Assembly (NCBI RefSeq): GCF_010974825.1
Contig: NZ_JAAILA010000015.1
Coordinates: 62,001 to 126,000 of the forward strand
Direction of reading: 5' to 3'
DNA from: Aeromonas rivipollensis
Lineage (GTDB): Bacteria > Pseudomonadota > Gammaproteobacteria > Enterobacterales > Aeromonadaceae
DNA length: 64,000 bases
A model generated the notes under the pieces. It was not told the origin of the DNA. It searched no databases and saw only the letters and a program-made list of their open reading frames with translations. Of this stretch, positions 45,662 to 53,706 are shown one piece after another (positions within the stretch are counted from its first letter, which is position 1; every line of letters starts with the position of its first letter). A program made the position numbers and the translations under genes.

Positions 45662-45720
45662 TTATTCCATATCAAAATTAATTTCGATGGCCCAGTCACT
45701 CTTTATCTATCTTGTGCGAT
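45662..45720 (-). pseudogene. Gene-end fragment B (right flank of low-GC ORF)
   Basis: On the minus strand SDWAIEINFDME then TAA, preceded (after a one-base gain) by HKIDK. It aligns with HRIDNDWTIEANLDM of fragment A. Differences include third-position changes (GAC/GAC kept, TTG/TTT, GCC/ATT). Confidence 0.6.
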
Positions 45721-45745
45721 GGATGCAGACATAACAGTGTTGGGA

Positions 45746-46051
45746 TTAAGGGGGAAGAGTAATTGCGCCAACGCCAATCGATGGATTGTAAAATATAGCC
45801 AGCAGTCTGTCGGTGCGGGTAATGCATTGAGGGCGGTGCATTTTCCATATTGCCTCTAGAACAAGGACTGTAGGGGCTACCGTTAACGGTAAGGTCAAAA
45901 GTTTTAGGTCTCCATCACCACTTACAAAATTCAAAGTTAGAATAGCGAAGCCTGTTCGGATGTTCGAAAACCTGCCCTGATTAATCGCAAGCCAGCACTT
46001 ATCTAATAACCAATTCCTTCCCGCCTTAGTAACACCAGCTTGATAGGTATG
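45746..46051 (-). pseudogene. Open frame without a clear start, possible gene remnant
   Basis: The minus-strand frame is open for about 101 codons from the upstream stop at 46052. It reads through GRNWLLDKCWLAINQGRFSN and later ILTLNFVSGDGDLKLLTLPL to ITLPP and a stop. The only ATG (45934) would remove a third of it. The composition looks protein-like with one hydrophobic stretch. It may be the remainder of a truncated gene in this acquired patch. Family unknown. Confidence 0.35.
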
Positions 46052-46205
46052 TTATGGCGCTTGGTTCGATGGCAGTATCAGGGAGGCACTATGGGGAGAC
46101 TAGCTTGTCCGGGCATCCCAGCCTACAGCCGGCATGGCGGGGGGGCGACGGATGCTGATTGCCCCTGCTGCGGTGATGCCTCTTGTTTTGACAAATGGAG
46201 TTACG

Positions 46206-46535
46206 ATGGAAATCAAGGACTTACCGTTTTGCACCACGAACTGGGCCGAGATAGCGCCCACCGAGCACAAGGGGGAACGCGGCGTCGCCCGCTGGCACAC
46301 CCAGCTGTTTGGGGATCTGCGGGTACGGATGGTGGAGTACTCCCCCGGCTATCTGGCGGATCACTGGTGCAGCAAGGGCCACGTGCTGCTCTGCCTCGAG
46401 GGGGAGCTGCACACCGAGTTGCAGGATGGCCGCGTCTTCACCCTGACCGCGGGCATGAGCTATCAGGTGGCGGACAACGCCGAGCCCCATAGATCCTACA
46501 CAGAACAGGGCGCCCGGCTCTTTATCGTCGACTGA
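46206..46535 (+). CDS. DHCW-motif cupin-fold protein
   Basis: A small cupin of 109 residues starting MEIKDLPFCTTNWAEIAPTE. It contains the family's DHWCSKGHVLLCLEGEL block and a second cupin motif (LTAGMSYQVADNAEPHRSYT). His and Glu residues could bind a metal. ATG 46206 is preferred to the longer frame from 46134. The DUF1272 gene follows after 44 bp, so the two may share a transcript. The role is unknown. Confidence 0.85.
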   Translation: MEIKDLPFCTTNWAEIAPTEHKGERGVARWHTQLFGDLRVRMVEYSPGYLADHWCSKGHVLLCLEGELHTELQDGRVFTLTAGMSYQVADNAEPHRSYTEQGARLFIVD

Positions 46536-46579
46536 GCCGCGCCCTTTCCTATTTCCCCTTATCTTCCAGGATCTTGCCC

Positions 46580-46837
46580 ATGCTTGAGCTCAGACCCAAC
46601 TGTGAATGTTGTGACCAGGATCTGCCCGCCGACACTGCGGTCGCCTATATCTGCTCCTTCGAGTGCACCTTCTGCGCCCAGTGCAACGATCAGTACCTGC
46701 ACCTGACCTGCCCCAACTGCGGTGGCGAGCTGGTCAGGCGCCCGCGCCGTCCGGCGGCCAAGCTGGCGGCCAATCCCGGCTCCATCAAGCGGGTCTTCAA
46801 TCCTGCCCTGAAAACGGCCCTGAGCAAGGGGCGCTAG
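46580..46837 (+). CDS. DUF1272 zinc-binding protein
   Basis: The 85-residue product starts MLELRPNCECCDQDLP and carries several paired cysteines (CECC, CSFECTFCAQC, CPNCGGEL) likely to bind zinc. The C-terminal part is basic and Pro/Ala-rich. ATG 46580 is better than TTG 46574 for spacing to CAGGA. It is probably co-transcribed with the DHCW cupin gene. Function unknown. Confidence 0.85.
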   Translation: MLELRPNCECCDQDLPADTAVAYICSFECTFCAQCNDQYLHLTCPNCGGELVRRPRRPAAKLAANPGSIKRVFNPALKTALSKGR

Positions 46838-46850
46838 GGCTGCCAGCCCC

Positions 46851-46919
46851 CTCTGGGGCCGCGTCTACCAACCGCGTCCCCTCTGGGGCCGCGTCTACCA
46901 ACCGCGTCCCCTCTGGCCC
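46851..46919. repeat. 30-bp tandem repeat, 2.3 copies
   Basis: Two perfect copies of a unit starting CTCTGGGGCCGCGTCTACCA (46851-46880 and 46881-46910) and a 9-base partial third. It lies between the DUF1272 gene and the convergent cupin gene. No coding role is evident. Confidence 0.9.
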
Positions 46920-47026
46920 TTGACCTTCTCCCGGCGGCCATGCTGGCCAGGGGGCCAGGTTTGAGCCGGCTGGGTCGTCCTTTCTCCTGAAGCGGGGCCA
47001 CGGGGCCCCGCCCGGGATCACACTGC

Positions 47027-47443
47027 TTATTTCTCCATCACCACATTCCAGGGGCCATCGGCCTGGATAAAGAAGACCGCCTCCTCGCTGCCTTCCACCT
47101 TGGCCACATGGGGCTGCTTGTCGGTCAGGGCGAAGTAATCGCCGGGGCCGAGGGGGTACTCCTTGCCTGCGACCGTCAGGGTGACGGCACCCGACACCAG
47201 GGTCACATAGTGATCCGCGTCGTGATGATGATTCGGCGTCACCAGCCCCGCCGGGTATTTCAGGAAGAACCTGCTCTCCCCCTTGGCCATGTCACCGGAG
47301 ACCGGTGCGGCGGCGATGCCGTTGCCCATGTCCTTCCACTTGAGATCGGCCTTGGTCATCACCAGGGTCGACTCGGCCCGGGCGGGGACGGTGACCAGCA
47401 GCAGAGCCGATAGCGAGAGGACGACGGCATACATGAATTTCAT
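47027..47443 (-). CDS. Exported cupin-domain protein
   Basis: The 138-residue product has a signal peptide (MKFMYAVVLSLSALLLVTVPARA) and one cupin domain with metal ligands in TPNHHHDADHYVTLVSG and in PLGPGDYFALTDKQPH. It is probably periplasmic. ATG 47443 has AAGGAGAG upstream. Substrate unknown. Confidence 0.85.
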   Translation of the reverse strand: MKFMYAVVLSLSALLLVTVPARAESTLVMTKADLKWKDMGNGIAAAPVSGDMAKGESRFFLKYPAGLVTPNHHHDADHYVTLVSGAVTLTVAGKEYPLGPGDYFALTDKQPHVAKVEGSEEAVFFIQADGPWNVVMEK

Positions 47444-47560
47444 CTGCTCTCTCCTTTGCGAGTTGAACAACCCGTTCAATGGGGCGAGGCCGTCAGGGTC
47501 TCGCCTCTCCAAGCATAGGGTGTGGGCAGCCTGCCCGCGGTGCCTGGCCGATGTGGCGCT

Positions 47561-48037
47561 TTAGGTGGTGACGCCCTCTAGGTGCAGCAATGCCTGCTTG
47601 ATGGGCAGGCCCCCCGCATAGCCGGTCAGGCTGCCGCTTTGGCCGATCACCCTATGGCAGGGCACTATGATCGACAGCGGGTTGCGGCCGTTCGCGGCCC
47701 CGACGGCGCGGCTCGCACTCGGCTTGCCGATGGCGCGGGCTATGTCACCGTAGCTGCGGGTCTCGCCATAGGGGATGTCGCACAGCGCCTGCCATACCGC
47801 TTGCTGAAACGCCGTGCCCCGCGCCGCGAGCGGCAGGGTGAATCGTTGCAACCGCCCCGCGAAATAGTCTCGAAACTCGGCGAGGAAGGGGGCGAGCGCC
47901 TCGCCGTCCTGCCGCCAGTCGCTCATGTCGGGCAGTGGCCGCAGCCCTGCCACAAAGTCCACGTGCACCAGACCGCGCTCATCGATGGCGACCAGCAGAT
48001 CGCCGCAGCGGGTGGGCATAATATCGTAGCGGATCAT
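47561..48037 (-). CDS. ogt: Methylated-DNA-[protein]-cysteine S-methyltransferase
   Basis: Suicide repair protein removing methyl groups from O6-methylguanine. The 158 residues contain the active-site motif IVPCHRVIG and the DNA-binding stretch TAFQQAVWQAL-like (here GTAFQQAVWQAL), followed by ARAIGKPSASRAVGAANGRN. The start ATG overlaps the stop of the upstream Ada/AlkA gene (ATGA), so the two are translationally coupled. It could equally be named ada C-terminal-like. Confidence 0.92.
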   Translation of the reverse strand: MIRYDIMPTRCGDLLVAIDERGLVHVDFVAGLRPLPDMSDWRQDGEALAPFLAEFRDYFAGRLQRFTLPLAARGTAFQQAVWQALCDIPYGETRSYGDIARAIGKPSASRAVGAANGRNPLSIIVPCHRVIGQSGSLTGYAGGLPIKQALLHLEGVTT

Positions 48038-49554
48038 GGGGTTGTCTCCTTGGGTTCGTTGTCTGGGTGCTCCCGGGCCGGGTCTGTCAGCAGCGCGGGC
48101 TGCTCGCTCATGGCGTGCCACAGCCAGCTCGCGGCGTAGGCGCGCCACGGCTGCCAGGAGGCGCTTCGCGCCTCCACCTCCTTCACCGGCAGCTTGGCGC
48201 CGCCCCCGAGCGCCTTTTGCAGCACGAGATCCGAGGCGGGAAAGGCGTCCGTGTCCAGCCCGCAGCGCAGCCGCCAGTACGCAACCGTCCAGGGGCCTAT
48301 GCCCGGCAGCGCGAGCAGTTGCTCGTCACTCGCGCTGCCCAGGGTGAGGGCGCCGCTCGCGAGCGCCGCGGCCAGCCCCTGCAGCGTGCGGATGCGGCTG
48401 CCCGGCATGCCGATGCCGTCCAGATCGAGCTCGCACAGCTGGGCAGGCGTGGGCAGCTGCGCTACCCCGAACTGCGCCAGGGTGCGCGACACCAGGCGCC
48501 CCATGATGGTGATGGCGCCCTTGACCGACACTTGCTGGCCGACGATGGCGCGCAACATCACCTCGTATTCGTCCCAGCCCCCAGGCAGCCGCACCCCGGG
48601 CCAGCGCCCCTGTATCCGCGCCAGCAGCGGATCCTGCCCGAGCAGCTCGCCGATGCGCCCCATGTCCGCGTCCAGATCCCACATGCGGCGCACGCGATAC
48701 AGTATGTCCGGCAGCGCACTCGGCGGCAGATCCTGCACCGTCAGCCTGAGCCTCTCCCCCTCGAGGGGCTCGATGCGAACTAGCCCCTCCTGCTCGCCTA
48801 CCCTGTGGCGGCGCTCGTAACCGTACTCATCCACCCGTTCCAGCCCAGGAATGGCGCGCAGCCGGTAGAACGCGAGCATGGCCTGGGCATCGAATGGCGG
48901 GCGATATTGCAGGTGCAATTGCAGGCTCGTCTGCGGCGTCTCGGCTGGCGCAGCGCCCTCCCGTTTGCGCAAGGCGCCCGGCGTCAGCCCGTAGGCCTGT
49001 TGCCAGGCGTCGTTGAAGCGGCGAATGCTCGCGAAGCCAGACGCGAACGCGACATCCGTGATGGGCAGATGCGTCTCCGTCAGCAGCCGCTTCGCAAGCA
49101 GCAGGCGGCGCGTCTGCTCCACCTGCTTTGGCGAGGCACCGAGGTGTTGCTCGAACTGGCGCCGCAACGTGCGCTCAGTGATCCCGGCCTGCGCCGCGAG
49201 CGCGCCCAGGGTGCTTTCCCCGAGTTCACCGCGCTCTATGCGCGCCAGCACCTGGGCGACCAGGGGCGGCAGATCCCCGCTCTGGGACGGCGCCAGCTCG
49301 GGGCGACAGCGCAGGCAGGGACGCAGCCCGTGCTGCTCCGCCGCCGCCGCGAAGCGAAAATATTGCACGTTGTGCTCGTGCGGCGCCCGCGCAGGGCAGA
49401 TGGGGCGGCAATAGATGCCGGTGGACAGCACGCCGGTGAAGAAGCGGCCGTCGAAACGCGCGTCTCGTGCGAGCCGGGCGGCATGGCATTGCTCGCGGGT
49501 GAGGCCGGGGATGATCTCGTCCTGGGGCGATGAGACGGGGGACGCTGTGTTCAT
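48034..49554 (-). CDS. Ada/AlkA fusion: methyl-phosphotriester sensor and 3-methyladenine glycosylase
   Basis: The 506 residues combine an Ada N-terminal zinc domain (Cys in STGIYCRPICPAR and in RPCLRCRPELAP) that takes methyl groups from phosphotriesters and an AraC-type HTH (ITERTLRRQFEQHLGASPKQ). A DNA-glycosylase half follows: AlkA N-domain, HhH LPGIGPWTVAYW and catalytic Asp in DAFPASDLVLQ. It should sense alkylation, activate transcription and excise alkylated bases. It is followed by the coupled MGMT gene, so all Ada/AlkA/Ogt functions sit in two genes. Confidence 0.92.
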   Translation of the reverse strand: MNTASPVSSPQDEIIPGLTREQCHAARLARDARFDGRFFTGVLSTGIYCRPICPARAPHEHNVQYFRFAAAAEQHGLRPCLRCRPELAPSQSGDLPPLVAQVLARIERGELGESTLGALAAQAGITERTLRRQFEQHLGASPKQVEQTRRLLLAKRLLTETHLPITDVAFASGFASIRRFNDAWQQAYGLTPGALRKREGAAPAETPQTSLQLHLQYRPPFDAQAMLAFYRLRAIPGLERVDEYGYERRHRVGEQEGLVRIEPLEGERLRLTVQDLPPSALPDILYRVRRMWDLDADMGRIGELLGQDPLLARIQGRWPGVRLPGGWDEYEVMLRAIVGQQVSVKGAITIMGRLVSRTLAQFGVAQLPTPAQLCELDLDGIGMPGSRIRTLQGLAAALASGALTLGSASDEQLLALPGIGPWTVAYWRLRCGLDTDAFPASDLVLQKALGGGAKLPVKEVEARSASWQPWRAYAASWLWHAMSEQPALLTDPAREHPDNEPKETTP

Positions 49555-49706
49555 GACATGACTCGGCTGAGGGTGTGCATGACCCAGAGACTAAGCGGGT
49601 GCGAGGGGAGTGACTAGCCAAAAACGGACAGGGATAGCAAAAAAAGTCGGGCGCTTGGGGAGGGGATGAGAGGGCGCAGCGCTGGGCCGCGCCCCGGGGA
49701 AGGCGC

Positions 49707-51185
49707 CTATTTCAGGTAGCGTTGTTCCAGGTGCTTGCGCAGCCACTGCGGATTGAGCGCCTCGCCGGTCGCGCGGCGAATGAGCTCGTCCGTGCCGTGC
49801 AGGCTGCCCTGGGACCAGATGTGGCGGCCGAGCCAGTCAAAGATCTCCGGCAAGCGGCCCGCTTCGATGAGCTGGCCCATGTCGCCGAGCTCTCGCTCGA
49901 GCGCGAAGCGCAGCTGCGCCGCGTACATGGCGCCGAGCGTGTAACTCGGGAAGTAGCCAAACGAGCCGTCCGTCCAGTGAATGTCCTGCATGCAGCCATT
50001 CTGGTAGTTGCCCTTGGTGGACAGCCCGAGCCACTGCTGCATCTTCGCGTCCCACTGCGCCGGTATGTCAGCGACCTCGATGCGCCCCTCGATGAGATCG
50101 CGCTCCAGCTCGTAGCGCAGTATGACGTGTGCCGGGTAGGTCACCTCGTCCGCATCGACGCGGATAAAGCCGGGCTCGACCCTGTTGTACAGCTTCTCGA
50201 GGTTCGCCGGTGCGAGTGCGGCCTGCTCGCCGAAGTGCGCGCGGATGCGCGGCGCTAGCAGCGAAAGGAACGCGGGTGCATGGCCTAGCTGCATCTCGCA
50301 GAACAGGCTCTGGCTCTCGTGAATGCCCATGGAGCGCGCCTCGGCGACCGGCTGACCGAGCAGATGGCGCGGCAAGCCCTGCTCGTAGCGTGCGTGGCCC
50401 GTCTCGTGGACTATGCCCATCAGGCTGGAGACGAATTCGTCCTCGTTGTAGCGCGTGGTGATGCGCACGTCCGTCGGCACGCCGCCGCAGAACGGGTGGC
50501 TGCTCACATCGAGCCGGCCGTGGGCAAAATCAAAGCCGAGCAGCCCCATCACCTCCTGGCCGAGCGCCTGCTGGGTCGCGACCGGGAAGGGACCCTGCGG
50601 GATCAAAATGGTGTCGCGTTTTTGCTGCTCGCTCACCTGCTGGATGAGGCCGGGCAGCCAGCTCGTCAGATCGCCGAAGATCTGATCCAGTTTCTCGCTC
50701 GTCATGCCGGGCTCGTACAGCGCCAGCATGGCGTCATAGGGGCGCACCCCGAGCGCCTCGGCGCGCAAGCTAGCCACCTCCCGCGAAAGGCGCACCACCT
50801 CCTCGAGGTTAGGGGCAAAGCCTGCCCAGTCGTTCTCCTTGCGCTGGCGGCGCCAGGCGTGCTCGCACTTGCTGCCGGCCAAGGAGAGCGCCTCCACCAG
50901 CTCGCTTGGCAGCAGGCTCGCATCCTGCCAGTGGCGCTTGATCTCCGCGAGGTTGGCGCGCTGGATCGCGTCCAGCGGTTCGCTCTCGGCCTTGGCAATC
51001 CAGTCGCCCAGCTCGGGGGCGGTGCGCTTGCCGTGGATCAGCACGCCGAGCTCCGCCATCGCCTCGGCGCGGGCCTTGTTGCCCCCCTCCGGCATCATGG
51101 CGGCCTGATCCCAGCCGCAGATGGCGGACAGGTGGGAGAGGCGGTGCAGTTGTTGCTGATGTTGTTCGAGTTTCTGGTATGACAT
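49707..51185 (-). CDS. M32-family metallocarboxypeptidase (Taq type)
   Basis: Zinc carboxypeptidase of 492 residues. The metal motif is HETGHARYEQGL (HExxH) with the later Glu in GIHESQSLFCE, and the family signature stretches GGVPTDVRITTRYNEDEF and VEPGFIRVDADEVTYPAHVILRYE. ATG 51185 (MSYQKLEQHQ) is chosen, as the upstream extension is Cys/Arg-rich and unlike the family. Cytoplasmic, monocistronic. Confidence 0.92.
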   Translation of the reverse strand: MSYQKLEQHQQQLHRLSHLSAICGWDQAAMMPEGGNKARAEAMAELGVLIHGKRTAPELGDWIAKAESEPLDAIQRANLAEIKRHWQDASLLPSELVEALSLAGSKCEHAWRRQRKENDWAGFAPNLEEVVRLSREVASLRAEALGVRPYDAMLALYEPGMTSEKLDQIFGDLTSWLPGLIQQVSEQQKRDTILIPQGPFPVATQQALGQEVMGLLGFDFAHGRLDVSSHPFCGGVPTDVRITTRYNEDEFVSSLMGIVHETGHARYEQGLPRHLLGQPVAEARSMGIHESQSLFCEMQLGHAPAFLSLLAPRIRAHFGEQAALAPANLEKLYNRVEPGFIRVDADEVTYPAHVILRYELERDLIEGRIEVADIPAQWDAKMQQWLGLSTKGNYQNGCMQDIHWTDGSFGYFPSYTLGAMYAAQLRFALERELGDMGQLIEAGRLPEIFDWLGRHIWSQGSLHGTDELIRRATGEALNPQWLRKHLEQRYLK

Positions 51186-51291
51186 GGGATTGTCCTTGTT
51201 ATCGTCCCTGATGGTATGCACCCCGTACCTGGCATGATCGGGGCAGCCCGATGCTAGCACTGTGCCGCGGGCTAGGGCCACCCTCAGGCGG

Positions 51292-51873
51292 TCAGCCGAG
51301 GCGCTTCTGGTGACGTTCGCGGTTCTCGGCCTTCTTGCGCTCGCTCTTTCGCAGCAGCACATAGAGGGCGCCGCTGCCGCCGTGGCGACGCTCGGCGCTG
51401 TGGATGGCCATCACCGCAGGCAGTTGCGGCAGCCAGGCGCTGACATGGCTCTTGAGCAGGGCGCGCGGGGTGCTGCGCTCCCCCTTGCCGTGCAGGATCA
51501 GCAGGCAGCGGATGTCCCGCACCTCGCACTCCCCAATGAACTGCACCAGGGCGGTTCGCGCCTCCTTGATGGTCTTGTGGTGCAGGTCGAGGGAGCCTTG
51601 CAGCTCGTACTTGCCGAGCCGCAGCTTCTTGTAGACCCCCTCCTGCACGCCGTCGCGCTTGAAGCCGACGATGTCGTGGGGATCCAGCATGGGGACAGCC
51701 TCCATGCTGAGGTGATCCAGGGTGAGCCGTTCGGCGGTGGCGGCCTCCCGGCGCGCGAGTTGCGCCTCGGTCGGCAGGCTGTTGCCCGCGCTAGGGGTTA
51801 TGTGGTCGCTGCGCAGCGGCCGCACGTCGGCCACTTCCTGCAGGAACAGTGAGAGTTCGTCGTTATGAGACAC
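51292..51873 (-). CDS. smrA: Smr-domain protein SmrA
   Basis: The 193-residue product has an N-terminal helical part and a C-terminal Smr domain with the LDLHHKTIKEAR motif, LLILHGKGERSTPR and HGGSGALYVLL. Smr domains are nicking endonucleases or RNA-binding modules; E. coli SmrA (YdaL) has the same length range. The tail is basic (RKSERKKAENRERHQKRLG). Confidence 0.85.
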   Translation of the reverse strand: MSHNDELSLFLQEVADVRPLRSDHITPSAGNSLPTEAQLARREAATAERLTLDHLSMEAVPMLDPHDIVGFKRDGVQEGVYKKLRLGKYELQGSLDLHHKTIKEARTALVQFIGECEVRDIRCLLILHGKGERSTPRALLKSHVSAWLPQLPAVMAIHSAERRHGGSGALYVLLRKSERKKAENRERHQKRLG

Positions 51874-51982
51874 GGCAGGCTCCCCGCATGAGAATGAGGG
51901 GGCATTATAGCGGGCCTGGCCTGTGCTTAGAATGGCGGGGGCGCGGCGGGCTCAGGGGCCCGCACCTGGTGTCGCCGTCGGG

Positions 51983-52132
51983 TTATTGACCCTCTTTCGG
52001 CGGCTCGGCGTGCATCACCTTGTAGATGAAATAGACCGCATAGGCGCTGATCAGCAGGAAGGTGCCGATAATCACCAGCATGGACATCAGCCCCACGCTG
52101 TTGCCGAACATCAGGTTCATCCAGAATTCCAT
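51983..52132 (-). CDS. DUF3149 small membrane protein
   Basis: A 49-residue protein starting MEFWMNLMFGNSVGLMSMLV, with one hydrophobic helix (about 12-38) and a short cytoplasmic tail (KVMHAEPPKEGQ). It matches the size and layout of DUF3149. The ribosome site (GGAGTG) lies upstream. It is transcribed as a single gene with unknown role. Confidence 0.75.
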   Translation of the reverse strand: MEFWMNLMFGNSVGLMSMLVIIGTFLLISAYAVYFIYKVMHAEPPKEGQ

Positions 52133-52298
52133 CTCGTTCACTCCTGTCATTGCGCGATGACAGGCATGATAGATACCTCTTTGGGTGGGATGAGATGATC
52201 TCGATCAAGTCCCTTCGTGGTTATTTAATCGGCAACCCATTCTGTGAGCGGCCTCGCACCCGGCGCCCCGCTTGGCGGCAGGGCACCGCTCTGCGGAC

Positions 52299-53180
52299 TT
52301 AGTCTGCCGCTGCGGGTTCGGTGAGCGACGTGATGCGCCAGCCCTGCTGCTCCAGCAGGGCGAGCAGGCCCTGTTCGCCGTAAAGGTGCAGAGCCCCTAC
52401 CACGATAAAGCTCTCGTTTGGCAGGCCGGGCCACTTCTTGACCCAGTTGCGGTTGCGTTCCGCCAGCAGGGTCTGCTCCAGCCAGGCTTGCAGCTTGGGC
52501 GGCGCCATCTCCTCTTTGAGCAGATTGATCAGGGTGGCCTGATCCCCGTTCTGCCAGGCCGCCATGACCTCGGCGAACCCCTTCTCGAGCTCAGGCAGCT
52601 CATCCAGGGTGCTCTCCAGCATCAGGGTCTGGTTGTCACCGACGCTCGCCAGATAGCCGAGCTGCTCCAGCAGGGTCTCCAGCCCGACTATGGGTTTGCC
52701 GCCGTCGTTTGCCCGCTTGGCGAAGTGCTGATCCACCCCGAATTCACCGCGATAGCCGGTACGCTCCAGCGCCGCCTGGGTCAGGGTGATGGCGGCAAAC
52801 CAGGGGCGCAGCGGCGCCAGCATGGCCTCGGTCAGGCCGTTCTGGCCGGCGGCGATCAGGGTGCGTCGGTAGAGATCCATGGGCAGGTGATCCTTGAGGG
52901 TCTTGCCATCCACCAGCCGGGTGATGGCCCCCATCTCCTGCCACTGCGCCTGGCTGATGTGGGTCATGTCGACCTCCATCACCAGGGCGCGACTCTGCTG
53001 CCAGGCGCGCTCGACGGGTTCGGGCAGGGGGTAGAGCGAGGGCTTGCCCGCATGGATGGACCCCAGCAACCAGTGCTGCTCATTGCCCTTGCTGATGCGA
53101 TAGAAGGCCGGATCGGCAAAGGCGTTCAGCGGCAGCAGCAGCCAAAGCAGTAAGGAAAGCAGCGTGCGATGGAATCTCAT
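52299..53180 (-). CDS. TraB/GumN family protein
   Basis: The 293-residue product has a signal peptide (MRFHRTLLSLLLWLLLPLNAFA) and the GumN/TraB motifs: WLLGSIHAGKPSLYPLP at the start and FIVVGALHLYGEQGLLALL near the end (the GALH motif). Such proteins are probably metal-dependent proteases or chaperone-like factors of the envelope. Monocistronic, divergent from the DUF1904 gene. Confidence 0.88.
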   Translation of the reverse strand: MRFHRTLLSLLLWLLLPLNAFADPAFYRISKGNEQHWLLGSIHAGKPSLYPLPEPVERAWQQSRALVMEVDMTHISQAQWQEMGAITRLVDGKTLKDHLPMDLYRRTLIAAGQNGLTEAMLAPLRPWFAAITLTQAALERTGYRGEFGVDQHFAKRANDGGKPIVGLETLLEQLGYLASVGDNQTLMLESTLDELPELEKGFAEVMAAWQNGDQATLINLLKEEMAPPKLQAWLEQTLLAERNRNWVKKWPGLPNESFIVVGALHLYGEQGLLALLEQQGWRITSLTEPAAAD

Positions 53181-53250
53181 GAGGCACCTTATGTGAGCGG
53201 GATGAGTGCTCTATGATAAGTCCTCATTTGTCACAGCCAAGAGGTTTCCC

Positions 53251-53583
53251 ATGCCCCACCTTCGCTTTCGGGCAGTTTCTGTCGACACCCTGCAGCAGAT
53301 AAGCACGCCCCTGCTGGCGGATCTCTGCGCCCTGACTGGCGGCAAGCCGGAGTTCGTCACCCTGGAGTGCGTCGACAGCATCCAGGTGAGGAACGGCGAG
53401 CGAGAGGCCGGTTTCCCCTTCGTGGAGCTGGTCTGGTTCGAGCGCCCGCAGGAGGTGCAGGATGCCGCCGCTGCCCTCATCACCCGCCACCTCAAGGCGG
53501 TGTTGGGGGAGCAGACCTATGTGGTGGTGCAGGTGTTGCCCATCGTCAAGAGCGCCTACTACAGCAACGGCCAGCACTATTGA
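53251..53583 (+). CDS. DUF1904 family (tautomerase/MIF-like fold) protein
   Basis: The 110-residue product starts MPHLRFRAVSVDTLQQIS with the N-terminal Pro typical of the tautomerase superfamily, and has FVTLECVDSI, GFPFVELVWFERPQEVQD and a C-terminus SAYYSNGQHY. ATG 53251 has AAGAGG 6 nt upstream and exposes Pro1; the longer frame from 53206 would bury it. Its 3' end is duplicated 81 bp downstream. Confidence 0.85.
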   Translation: MPHLRFRAVSVDTLQQISTPLLADLCALTGGKPEFVTLECVDSIQVRNGEREAGFPFVELVWFERPQEVQDAAAALITRHLKAVLGEQTYVVVQVLPIVKSAYYSNGQHY

Positions 53584-53616
53584 GCGTGAGTGGAGAGCCT
53601 TGCTGAAACAGTTGCT

Positions 53617-53664
53617 GTACAGACGGTCAATTCCAGGTACGACAGCAAGGGCCAGCACTATTGA
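53617..53664 (+). pseudogene. Diverged copy of the DUF1904 3' end
   Basis: Aligned with 53545-53583 at an offset of 81, 31 of 39 bases match. Read in frame it gives VNSRYDSKGQHY and stop, against VKSAYYSNGQHY in the gene. No upstream domain or start. It lies between the DUF1904 gene and the convergent SDR gene. Confidence 0.75.
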
Positions 53665-53706
53665 TCAGATGCTGGCGCTCGGGCGGGGATCAGTCACCGC
53701 CGTGGA

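Noticed and set aside
46574-46580. TTG start for the DUF1272 gene
   Set aside because: ATG two codons later has better spacing to CAGGA and matches the family start MLELRPNC.
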